NCBI RefSeq assembly: GCF_030269925.1
Contig: NC_085116.1
Coordinates: 8,742,001-8,806,000, forward strand
DNA: 64,000 nucleotides
Origin: Bombyx mori
Lineage: Eukaryota > Arthropoda > Insecta > Lepidoptera > Bombycidae
Direction: 5' to 3'
Shown here: positions 21,143 through 31,400 of the stretch, one piece after another
Position numbering within the stretch: the stretch's first letter is position 1
How the letters are laid out: the number at the start of each line of letters is the position of its first letter
The notes under the pieces: model-generated
Database searches by the model: none
Seen by the model: the letters and a program-made list of their open reading frames with translations, nothing else
Told to the model about the DNA's origin: nothing
Made by a program: the position numbers and the translations under genes

Positions 21143-22897
21143 ATGAACGAGCCCCCCGATCTCGATCGGGGGGATGATGGCTATGTTGGCCTGAATCTCC
21201 CCGTGGGATCATATGTAACTGTTGTTTCACAAGATGAATTTGATAAAATGGATACGGATTGTTCCTTATCATCTCAGACAGGTGAAGGAAGTCGTAAACG
21301 AACACGTTATCTACGCCTTTGTCGGCAGTGTACGAAAAGGAGAAATAAGAAAGGTGGTTCTAGCGGTGATTACTGTCAGTGCGAAAGTTTATGCAATATG
21401 GAAGATGAGTCAATTTTAATAAAAAAGATTACTTCTAAAAGTTCTAAACCTATATCTCAATCGACGTCATCTTCACACTCGCAAAATAATAATAATTCAC
21501 ATAAAACGTCCTCTCAACCATCAACATCTTATACGGAAAATTCAAATATCTCTCAAGACTCTAACGCGGGAAATTCAAATATCTCTCAAGACTCTAACGC
21601 GGGAAATTCAAATAACACGAAAACTACAGTAACCAATACAGACTCCCGTTGGATCGGCCGGACTGAATATGTTCTTACTGATGTTTCCCCTTATTTGATA
21701 CACGTTCAACGTATACAAAGTTCACCTGATGACGGGACCGTTCTCCATCCTATAACTTTTGGCAATTTTTTAAAACAGAACAAATTTGAAAATATTATTC
21801 CCGGTAGTGTAAAACGTATAGGAAGAAATAGGTGCGTAGTTGGCTTTTCCGATTACAAAGACGCCAATAACTTTCTTAACTGTAATCTTTTAGAAACGAA
21901 AAAGTTAAAAGCCTTCATTCCGACTTTCAACGTAACAAGGATGGGGCTAGTTCGTGGGGTCCCTGTAGATTGGAGTGTAGAGGAAGTTCAACGAAATGTA
22001 TCCGTTCCTTTAGGCTGCGGCAAAATACTTAAAATAAGACGTTTGAATCGCAAGGTGAAAATTAATGACTCGGTTTCTTGGAAACCCTCTGAATCCGTTG
22101 TAATAACGTTTGATGGGCAAGTTTTACCAAAACGGATTTTTATGTGCTATAATGCTCTTCCAGTAGAGATATATATTTTTCCTACAATACAATGCTATAA
22201 ATGCTGTCGTTATGGTCATACCAAAGTACAATGTCGTTCTAAGACTCCAATATGTTATAACTGTGGAGGTCAACATGCAGGTGTCTCATGTGACAGGTCA
22301 GATGAAGATCCTCTATACTGTGTAATGTGTAAAGTTGAAGGGTCTCATGCAGCGATAGACAAGTCATGTCCAGAGTTTGTGAGACAGACAGAAATCAAAC
22401 TTAAAATGGCTCAGAGCTGCATGTCTTACGCAGAAGCCAGTAAATGTTTTCCTTCTGTTAAGCCTTCATACGCAGATGCACTAAGCTCAACAATTCCAGA
22501 AGTACCGAAACCTGCATATGTTCCCACACCGAAGTCTGCATCTCGTAACAATTTTATTAATTCATCTTATAAAAAGACAGTATTTTTAAAACCTCGCTCT
22601 CCTCCTAAGCATCAATATGGTTATGATCGTGTTGTTCATAAAAATTTATTAAAAGATTTCCAGGTTTCAGAGCCTAAAAATGGCTGTGCTCTGGTAGATA
22701 AAAGTAAAGAGGAAGAAAACTCTGATGTCTTAGAAATGATACTAGCTTTATTAAGTACTTTAATAAACTCAAACTTACTAAAACCGTCCCACGTTGCCTC
22801 TATTAATGAAAAAATAAAATCAATTAATGTTAATAAAAATAATGGATTGCAAAATAATTCAATGGAATTGCAGGAGTATTGTTCCAAAGAAACATGA
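21143..22897 (+). CDS. LINE A ORF1 (gag-like)
   Basis: ATG at 21143 (MNEPPDLDRGDDGY), chosen because ORF1 of LINE B starts with the same MNEPPD; the frame only extends upstream to a TTG. The protein is 584 aa. A Ser/Asn/Gln-rich low-complexity region comes first (about residues 110-165), with a 30-nt segment tandemly duplicated at 21540-21605. A conserved core follows (GLVRGVPVDWSVEEVQ). Knuckles come next (CYKCCRYGHTKVQC, CYNCGGQHAGVSC and a third Cys/His cluster). The tail contains PRSPPKHQYGYDRVVH. It is an RNA-binding structural protein of the retrotransposon. ORF1 overlaps ORF2 by 71 nt in another frame. Confidence 0.85.
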   Translation: MNEPPDLDRGDDGYVGLNLPVGSYVTVVSQDEFDKMDTDCSLSSQTGEGSRKRTRYLRLCRQCTKRRNKKGGSSGDYCQCESLCNMEDESILIKKITSKSSKPISQSTSSSHSQNNNNSHKTSSQPSTSYTENSNISQDSNAGNSNISQDSNAGNSNNTKTTVTNTDSRWIGRTEYVLTDVSPYLIHVQRIQSSPDDGTVLHPITFGNFLKQNKFENIIPGSVKRIGRNRCVVGFSDYKDANNFLNCNLLETKKLKAFIPTFNVTRMGLVRGVPVDWSVEEVQRNVSVPLGCGKILKIRRLNRKVKINDSVSWKPSESVVITFDGQVLPKRIFMCYNALPVEIYIFPTIQCYKCCRYGHTKVQCRSKTPICYNCGGQHAGVSCDRSDEDPLYCVMCKVEGSHAAIDKSCPEFVRQTEIKLKMAQSCMSYAEASKCFPSVKPSYADALSSTIPEVPKPAYVPTPKSASRNNFINSSYKKTVFLKPRSPPKHQYGYDRVVHKNLLKDFQVSEPKNGCALVDKSKEEENSDVLEMILALLSTLINSNLLKPSHVASINEKIKSINVNKNNGLQNNSMELQEYCSKET

Positions 22898-25800
22898 TTT
22901 AATATATTTGTTAAATAAACATTCTCCTGTTGTTGTCGCATTATCCGAGACGTGGTTAAAGCCAGGATACCTATTTAAGGTCCCTGGATATACCTGCTTA
23001 CGTGATGATAGATACGATGGCTATGGTGGTGTAGCATTACTCGTCAGGAACTCAATTGATTTTTCTAGAATATCGTTTTCTTCATTAATCTCTAATGATG
23101 CCATTAATATTGTCGGCATCAAAATTTATAATATTTCTATAGTTTCCATTTATCTCGCTCGTTCCTCTTTTATTATTCTCAATAGCATTAATAATTTACT
23201 CTCTTCACTTAGTGATCCATTCCTACTATTAGGTGACTTTAACTGTCATCACCAAATGTTTGGTTGTGGCACCACTGACACCAATGGTGTACATTTAGTA
23301 GAAATATTAGATTTACAAAACTTGTGTTTACTTAATACTGGCTCACCAACCAGACGCACAAAGCCTAATGAGAAGCCTAGTGCAGTTGACTTATCAATTT
23401 GTACTCCAGATCTTGCTTCTTCTCATTCTTGGTACACCTCATCATCTACTTTTGGCAGTGATCATTTCCCGATTATCATATCCTCTCCTATTAGACGCCC
23501 TCCTTATCAAAAACGAGAACCTCGTGTGAAATATAAATTAAATAATGCTGATTGGTCTGCATTTAAGAACCTTGTCGAATCTAAAATAAAAGATTTGCCT
23601 GAATTAGTTAGCGGTGGTGAGACCAATTCTTCTAGAGCTTTGGCTACATGTTTAATAGAATCTGCCGATCAGATTTTTTCTGTTAAACGAAATCCATCTA
23701 ATAAGATTCCATATCCTCCATGGTGGGATAGAGAATGTATGGATGCTGTAAGTAAAAGAAAGGTAGCTGAGAGAGTCTATGCTGCGGACATGTCCAATGA
23801 AAACTTAGATATTCTCAATGAAGTTATTTGTATTACACGTAAATTCCTCAGAGATAAAAAGCAGGAAGGCTGGAAAACATTTTGTACTTCTTTATCTCCT
23901 TCTACGTGCCCTACAGAAGTTTGGCGCAGTATTAAACGATTTCGGTCTGCTTTCAAAGAATCTTTATCATCATCTTCACTTCCCCCTTCTTTAACAAATG
24001 CCTTTTTAGACAGATTAGCTCCTCCATCAGTTGCTGAATCGATCTACTTTCCTTTAGAATCATCTTTGACAGATGACTCTTCCTCTTTAAACTCTCCTTT
24101 TTCACTACATGAATTAAAAGGTGTGCTTTCACATGTTAAAGATTCATCTCCAGGTCAGGATGGTATTATGTACTCATTTTTATCTCATCTTGGTAATAGT
24201 GCTTTAATGTATTTTTTAAATTTAATAAATTCAGTCATGGTCACAGGTAATATTCCTGAAACATGGAAGTCTCAAGAAGTTATAGCGATTAAAAAACCTA
24301 ACAAACCTACCAATGATGTTGCCTCATATAGGCCTATTGCGCTGTCCTCTGTTTTAACTAAGGTTGCTGAACATCTTGTGAAGAATCGTTTGGAATGGTT
24401 TATTGAAAACAATAATTTCATAGCCAATAGTCAATACGGTTTCCGGAAGTCAAAATCTACAATAGACAATTTAGCTATATTAACCACAGATATTCGCTTA
24501 GCTTTTTCGCGCGATGAAGATATTGTAGCTGCCTTTTTGGACATCGCTGCCGCTTATGATAATGTGAACATTTCTATTTTACAACGCAAATTATTAGAGC
24601 TACAGGTTCCTACATTATTAATTCATTTTATCATCAATTTACTATCCTGCAGATACATATCATTATTCGTTCAGAAAGACGGTAATACTACTGAGTTAAA
24701 GCGTACAGTTTTTAAAGGCCTTCCCCAAGGTTCAGTACTTAGCCCACTTTTATATAACATTTATACATATGATTTAGAATCATCTTTATATTCCCACATA
24801 AATGTGTTACAATATGCAGATGATTTGCTTTTTTATTCCGTAAATAAATCTATAGATATCGCTTGCAATTTCATGTCTAATTCACTTAATAGTTTAAATG
24901 TGTGGTTAGTTAAAAATGACTTAAATTTATCCGTATCCAAAAGTTCAATAGTTGTATTTTCTAAAAAACGTACAACTCCTGTCATAAATGTGACCTTCAA
25001 TGGTCAATCTCTGCCATATCAAACAAAAATTAAATTTTTAGGAGTTATATTAGATTCAAAATTGTCTGGACTTGCCCATTATGAACATATTGATATGAAA
25101 TGTGCACAGCTACTTAATATCATGAAATGCCTCTCAGGTGTATGGTGGGGTGCTCATCCGTTTTCTATGAAACTTGTGTATAACGCTCTTGTAAGATCTG
25201 TTCTAGATTATGGCACATTTCTATTAGATGGTGGAAGTGTCTTGGGGAGTAAAAAACTTGATGTCATTCAGTCAAAAGCTTTGAGAATTGTGACAGGAGT
25301 GATGAAATCTTGCCCAACCAATGCATTACAAGTAGAATGCTGCGATCCTCCTTTAAAATTAAGAAGGCAATTTCTAAGCGATCGATACTTGTTCAAATCT
25401 ATGCAGTTTTCTGACCATACTCTTCATGGAAAACTGCATGAATTGAACAATATTATTCAGACATCCCGTTATTGGCGTCACAAATCATTACCATGTCTAA
25501 TAAAAAGCTTTCGTAAATTTTTAACAATACACAGCCACATTCATCGATCTCCATCATTATCCATATTTATGACACAATTCAATTCTTTAATTCTAGCTCC
25601 GGATATAAGATATGATATAGGTGTCGGTAAACAAGATATTCTGGAGACAAATATTCGTTTCATGAGTAGCGTTGAGGAACAAAATTGGAGTGGATGGGAT
25701 TATATTTTTACAGATGCCTCTAAAATCTCTATTGATGATTGTGTTGGAGTCGGTCTAGTTCATTGGCAACATAAAATAATACAAAAGATTAAACTTCCTC

Positions 25801-26564
25801 CTGAATCCTCTGTTTTTACTGGAGAGTGTTTTGCTCTTTTAAAAGCTGTAGAACTAGTTATTTTATTAAAATCTAAAAGAACAATCATATTTTCAGACTC
25901 AAAAAGTGCACTACGAACTATTGAAAAATTTCCATTCCAAATGAAACCTTGTTATCCTATTATTTGCGAAATACGTGATAAGCTTTTGATATGTTCTCAA
26001 AGAAATCACACCATTATCTTTGCATGGATTCCAAGTCACTGTGGGATTAAAGGGAACGAGAAAGCCGATCAGCTTGCCAAAGAAGCTATAAAGGATGGAG
26101 ACTTAGTCCCATACATTAATTATTGTCATGATTTGACTGCTCTTCCCAAAACCTATCTTTGGGAGTCATGGAATGATGTTTGGTTGAGAAGCAGCAAGTT
26201 CAAAGGCAAACTTTATGCTGAAATTCAACCCTCGATCTCCAGTAAACCATGGTTCTTTAAAGCTAAAAGTTCTAAAATTGTCACTTCTATCATTTCCAGA
26301 ATGCGTTTAGGACATGTATGTACACCTCATCATTTAGCAAGGCTTCGTATTGTTGATAGCAATATTTGTGAGTGTGGAGAAGATATTGGTGATCTCGACC
26401 ATATTTTCTTTTCTTGTTCCCAATATGACCGCACCTCCTTTATGAATTCCTTACAATTATTACAGGTTCCGTTTCCGACTAAAATCTCCTGCCTTTTGCT
26501 TTATCCTTTATTGTATTATAATGTATTATCCTCTTTCATAATCAATAATAATATTAAGATTTAA
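22827..26564 (+). CDS. LINE A ORF2: endonuclease, RT, RNase H
   Basis: An uninterrupted frame of 1245 aa that overlaps the end of ORF1; the ATG at 22827 or the in-frame ATG at 22842 could start it. APE endonuclease: QWNCRSI, LSETWLKPG, LLGDFNCHHQMFG, FGSDHFPII. RT at about residues 430-720: KDSSPGQDGIMY, YRPIALSSV, YGFRKSKSTIDNL, FLDIAAAYDN, GLPQGSVLSPLLYNI, YADDL at 663-667. RNase H from about 958: FTDASK (Asp 963), TGECFALLKAVEL, FSDSKSAL, WIPSHCGIKGNEKADQLAKE. The C-terminal Cys/His motif is CECGEDIGDLDHIFFSC. All catalytic residues looked for are present, so the product could be active. Confidence 0.9.
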   Translation: MLIKIMDCKIIQWNCRSIVPKKHDLIYLLNKHSPVVVALSETWLKPGYLFKVPGYTCLRDDRYDGYGGVALLVRNSIDFSRISFSSLISNDAINIVGIKIYNISIVSIYLARSSFIILNSINNLLSSLSDPFLLLGDFNCHHQMFGCGTTDTNGVHLVEILDLQNLCLLNTGSPTRRTKPNEKPSAVDLSICTPDLASSHSWYTSSSTFGSDHFPIIISSPIRRPPYQKREPRVKYKLNNADWSAFKNLVESKIKDLPELVSGGETNSSRALATCLIESADQIFSVKRNPSNKIPYPPWWDRECMDAVSKRKVAERVYAADMSNENLDILNEVICITRKFLRDKKQEGWKTFCTSLSPSTCPTEVWRSIKRFRSAFKESLSSSSLPPSLTNAFLDRLAPPSVAESIYFPLESSLTDDSSSLNSPFSLHELKGVLSHVKDSSPGQDGIMYSFLSHLGNSALMYFLNLINSVMVTGNIPETWKSQEVIAIKKPNKPTNDVASYRPIALSSVLTKVAEHLVKNRLEWFIENNNFIANSQYGFRKSKSTIDNLAILTTDIRLAFSRDEDIVAAFLDIAAAYDNVNISILQRKLLELQVPTLLIHFIINLLSCRYISLFVQKDGNTTELKRTVFKGLPQGSVLSPLLYNIYTYDLESSLYSHINVLQYADDLLFYSVNKSIDIACNFMSNSLNSLNVWLVKNDLNLSVSKSSIVVFSKKRTTPVINVTFNGQSLPYQTKIKFLGVILDSKLSGLAHYEHIDMKCAQLLNIMKCLSGVWWGAHPFSMKLVYNALVRSVLDYGTFLLDGGSVLGSKKLDVIQSKALRIVTGVMKSCPTNALQVECCDPPLKLRRQFLSDRYLFKSMQFSDHTLHGKLHELNNIIQTSRYWRHKSLPCLIKSFRKFLTIHSHIHRSPSLSIFMTQFNSLILAPDIRYDIGVGKQDILETNIRFMSSVEEQNWSGWDYIFTDASKISIDDCVGVGLVHWQHKIIQKIKLPPESSVFTGECFALLKAVELVILLKSKRTIIFSDSKSALRTIEKFPFQMKPCYPIICEIRDKLLICSQRNHTIIFAWIPSHCGIKGNEKADQLAKEAIKDGDLVPYINYCHDLTALPKTYLWESWNDVWLRSSKFKGKLYAEIQPSISSKPWFFKAKSSKIVTSIISRMRLGHVCTPHHLARLRIVDSNICECGEDIGDLDHIFFSCSQYDRTSFMNSLQLLQVPFPTKISCLLLYPLLYYNVLSSFIINNNIKI

Positions 26565-26733
26565 TATATTTAATTTATTTTTATTAATTTATTTCCATAT
26601 CTTGTTTTTAACTAGCTTATCCTTTTGTTTCCTTTTGACGACTTTGTCGCGTGTAGTTTCCCTACCTTTCACTTGAAACTGGCATAAAGTTAAAACTATT
26701 GCCATAAAGGAAAAAAAAAAAAAAAAAAAAAAA

Positions 26734-26745
26734 AAGATTAATGTC
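26734..26745 (+). repeat. LINE A target-site duplication, right copy
   Basis: AAGATTAATGTC follows the LINE A poly(A); the next base resumes LINE B. Confidence 0.85.
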
Positions 26746-26954
26746 TAAGTAGGTGTAGGTAAAAAAAACGCGGGAAACCTTTGAATTTGGCGGGCGCGGT
26801 TTTTGTTTGAATTTGTTGAAAAATATTTTTTTTTAATCTATTAAGTGATCAGAATAGTTAAAACTTGTATATATTTGTAATTTTTATTATTATTTAAATT
26901 TTTTTGTATTTTATTCTTTTTTTCTTCGAGTTGGGGTAAGTTTTTTATATTTAT

Positions 26955-28483
26955 ATGAACGAGCCTCCGGACCCGGGGGGCACAGCGCCCCCCGCGGTTG
27001 CATTTGTCACAATCTCCAACGAATCCGGAATGGATTCTGACTGCTCTTTGGTGTCTAAAAGGAAGCTGAAGCGTAACCAGCTCCACAAAATTTGTAAAAA
27101 TTGTAACAAAAGGAAAAGAAAAAATAATACAGAAACATTTAAACAATCGGACTGTCAATGCAAAGACGAATTTACTGAGAGCACTATTGATTTGCCTGCA
27201 CCTGGTCCTTGCACTGATACATCTTCAAAGCCCGTTCCTCCCACTGATATGTCTCATAAAGCCTCCACACAAATTGGTAGGGCTAGTTATGATGCCAATG
27301 ACCACGGCCCGTTTGTGGTACACGTGCAGAAAATACAGTCTGCTGATGATGATGGTACAACATTACACCCAGTTGTGTTTGGCAGATTTTTAAAAAAAAA
27401 TTTTTTCAAAAATATTGTTAATGGAAGTTTGAAACGTATTGGCCGAAATAAAATGACACTTTCTTTTAATAATTATACAGACGCTAACAGCTTTGTCACT
27501 TCAAACTGCTTAGCTACAAACAACATGAAGGCTTTTATCCCAACTTTTAACATTACGAGGATGGGTTTAGTTAGGGGAGTCCCAACTGAGTGGTCCCCTG
27601 AAGATATTATGCAGAACACTAATGTACCCATTGGGTGTGGGGAAATTCTGAAAATTAGAAGACTAAACTATAAAGTCATGATAAACAACACACCCACATG
27701 GAAACCTTCGCAAACAGTCGTGTTTACATTTGATGGACAAGTTTTGCCCAAACGTGTATTTATGTGTTATAATTCTATGCCTGTTAAATTGTATATATAC
27801 CCAACCATCCAGTGCTTTAATTGTTGCCGCTTTGGGCACACCAAGGTCCAATGTAGGTCAAAGCCCAGGTGCTTCAAGTGTGGTCAGGGCCACACTGGAG
27901 ATACTTGTAATGTGGAGGAAGACTGTGTATCTTGCTGCTTATGTTCTGGGCTGCACTTTGCTTCGAGCAAAAAGTGTCCATGAGACAAACAGATATTAAA
28001 GTAACAATGGCAGAGAATAGCTTATCCTATATTGAAGCGTCAAAATTACATCCCCCCATTTCTAAATCATTTGCTGATATTGTATCCTCTCTCCCAACTA
28101 AATCTGTTCCTGGTGGAAATACAGTATTGCCTGGTTCACCATCCTCACGTACAATATCTTATAAAAAAACAGTCTTCACTAAACCCAGAACTCCTCCTCA
28201 ACACAGTAAAGGTTTTGATCATGTAGCACATGAGTCTCTTGTAAGGGACTACAATATGCCAGAGCCTTCTAATGGATGTGCATTACCATCCTCGTCTAAT
28301 GCAAATTCACAACAGACAATAGCAGAGTTAATTACTATATTGATCAAATTACTTTCTGAACCCAATTTATCTATACCGTCCCACGCTGCTAATTTAATTC
28401 GTACTTATACTAATATTAATAATGGCCAACATGGACAAGTTAGTTCAATGGAATTGCCGCAGTATTATAAACAAAAAGCATGA
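26955..28483 (+). pseudogene. LINE B ORF1, broken by a small deletion
   Basis: ATG at 26955 (MNEPPDPGGTAPP). The frame matches LINE A ORF1 through the conserved core (GLVRGVPTEWSPEDI) and the knuckles (CFNCCRFGHTKVQC, CFKCGQGHTGDTC). It stops at TGA 27981-27983, where alignment with LINE A shows 7 nt missing after the Cys-Pro codons. The rest of the protein continues in another frame (about 27974-28483, with SYIEASKLHPP and GFDHVAHESLVRDY). A full ORF1 protein is not made, so the copy could move only with help in trans. Confidence 0.85.
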
Positions 28484-31400
28484 AATTATACATATTATAA
28501 ATACTTTTAATCCTTTTATATTTTCTCTATCTGAAACCTGGCTAAAGCCAGATTTTGTATTCAAAATCCCTGGTTATTCGTGCTTAAGAGAAGACAGGGC
28601 TGATGGATATGGTGGTGTATGCCTACTCATCAGAAACTCTAGCACCTTTTCTTCCTTCCCTCTCCCTTCACATAGTAACTGCTTTTCTGTCATTGCAGCT
28701 ATTGTTGATGGTATCTGTTTTGTCTCTATCTATGTCCCTCATCCCTCCTTGCAAATCTTCAATGAAATTAAAAACTTAATTTCAGTTCTTCCTCGGCCTT
28801 TCATGATTCTGGGTGATTTCAACTCTCATCACACATCTTGGGGTAGTTCAGTATCTAATAGTTATGGTTATGAATTATTAGATATCTTAGACATGTATAG
28901 CCTGTGCATTTTAAACTCGGGTTCTCCTACTCGCCTCACAAAGCCTGGTGAAGTAATTAGTGCCATTGACCTGTCCATTTGTACTCCCCAGTTAGCATCT
29001 TCTCTATCTTGGTCTACTTTGTGTTCCACTTATAATAGTGATCACTATCCCATAATCATTTCATTTCCCTGTAAAAAAAAGGATACAATGTGTATTCAAA
29101 ACTCTCGCCTCAAACACAAAATCATAGACTCTAAATGGAGTCAATACACGTTATTAATAGAAGAGAAAATTAATAATTGCTCAGAAGTTAATGTCATAGA
29201 TAATAATTATTTCAAAGCTATTTTGTTAGAATCGGCTGATAATGTTTTTCCAAAGAAAAAGCCGCGTAGTAATAAGTTGTCATCTCCACCGTGGTGGGAT
29301 GAAGAATGTACCAATGCTATACAGAAACGCAAGGCAGCAGAGCGTAATTATCGCAATAATATGTCTATGAAAAACTACGAGGCATTAATGACTATAATGA
29401 AAGAGGTTAGAAAACTATTTAAAAAAAAGAAATTTGACGGGTGGAGGAAATTTTGTAGCACTATATCACCTGAAACACATGCTACTGTCATATGGCGAAA
29501 TATCAAAAGATTTAGATCAGCTGTCAATCCTTCTAACGCATTGTTGCTGCCTATAGAATTAGCAGATCAATTCCTTGATCGTTTGGCTCCTCCTTCTGCT
29601 CCACTCAACGATCCTATCCTGTCTTATAAGCAATATAACTCTGATGCCCCTTCTCTAAATCTAACTTTTACGTTAGTGGAGTTAAAAGGTGTATTAAATC
29701 ACGTCAAAGACAGTGCTCCAGGGGAAGATGGGATTCCATATTCCTTTTTGTCTCACCTTGGCGAAAAAGGATTAAATTACTTTTTAAATTTAATAAATAA
29801 AATTTTACTGACAGGTGACATTCCACCGTCATGGCGAAGTCAAATAGTATTGCCATTTTTAAAGCCGTCTAAGGTACAATCTGATATCAAATCATATCGT
29901 CCGATAGTTTTGTCATCGGTGATCACAAAAGTTGTTGAACATTTAATTAAAAATCGGCTTGAATGGTATATAGAAAATAACGAATATCTGTCCCAAACTC
30001 AGTTTGGATTTCGAAAAGGTAAAAGTGTGGGGGACAATTTAGGCATATTAGTTACGGATATTCGTAATGCTTTCTCAGATAAAAAGTCAGTAGTTGCTGC
30101 TTTTTTGGATATTAATTCGGCTTATGATAACGTTCTATTACATATTCTAAAAAGTAAATTAGATAAATTAAAGGTTCCCTATTTTTTAACTAATTCCATT
30201 GTAAATCTTCTTTCGGAGAGGAAAATTATTTTAGATGTTGGCGGCCCTTATAAGCCTAGTAGGCTGGTATGGAGAGGTTTGCCACAGGGGTCTGTTCTGA
30301 GTCCTTTATTGTACAATATTTATACATATGATCTAGAAGGTTCAGTCGGAGATTCAGCAAGTTTATTACAGTATGCCGATGACTTGGTTATTTATGCCTC
30401 TGATATGTCTGTAAGTACTGCTGAACGATATGTTTCCTCCTCTTTATCTTTGCTAAAAATCTGGATGGATGCAAATGGCCTTGATCTGTCTCCCTCAAAA
30501 AGTACTGTTGTACTTTTCACCAAATCCCGTACTCCTTGCTCACTTAATATAACATATGATGGGGATATATTACCCATTAGGAATCAAGTTAAGTTCTTAG
30601 GAGCTATTCTTGATTCTAAACTAACGGGTCAACCACACTGCGAATTTGTGGTTAGTAAATGTGAGCGAAACTTGAACATGCTGAGATGTCTCGGTGGGGT
30701 TTGGTGGGGTGCTCACCCGGCTACACTGAGGTTGGTGTATAATGCTGTCATTAGAAGTGTACTGGATTTTGGGACCTTTTTCTTAGACCCAGGTAATGTG
30801 GCTGGCTTTAGAAAACTAGATCTCATACAGTCTAGGGCTTTGAGGATTGTTTCTGGTGCCATGAAATCGAGTCCGGTTAATGCTCTGCAAATAGAATGTT
30901 GTGACCCTCCTTTAAACTTAAGACGTCAATATCTGTCCGATAGATTCATTTTTAGAATTGTTCAGTTCCATAATCATCCCCTCATTTCGAAACTAGAGTT
31001 TCTTTCTAAAAAAGTACCCTCTTCACATAAACCTTTACCTTGTCTGTTAAAAAGTTTCCTGAAATTCAAACAATTACAAGCCCCAACTCATTCTTTTCAG
31101 GTGCTTCCTTTATTTGGCGCTTCTTATGATTCTCTCTTACTTTCTCCAGTGATTTGCTTTTCTCTTGGCATTGAAAAATCTGATTTTAATGCCAATGAAA
31201 ATTTTAATTGCAATGTCAATAGTAAATGGCCTAACTGGCATCAAATTTATACAGATGCATCTAAACACTCCAGTGGGTGTGTTGGTGTTGGAGTGTATCA
31301 CAAACAGTACAACATAGTTCAGAAAATTAAATTACCTCCGGAATCATCGGTCTTTACCGGTGAATGTTTTGGACTATTAAAAGCTCTTGAATATGTGCTG

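Larger units (their letters stand above)
20949..26735 (+). mobile_element. LINE A (RNase H-bearing), full length with intact ORFs
   Basis: LINE A starts GAGGAAAGCGCGGGAAAC directly after the left AAGATTAATGTC and ends in a 25-nt poly(A) (26711-26735) before the right duplication. It has a 5' UTR of about 190 nt, ORF1 (584 aa), an overlapping ORF2 (1245 aa) and a short 3' UTR. No stop or frameshift interrupts either ORF. It is the youngest layer of the nest, since it sits inside LINE B, which sits inside the DNA element. Confidence 0.9.
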
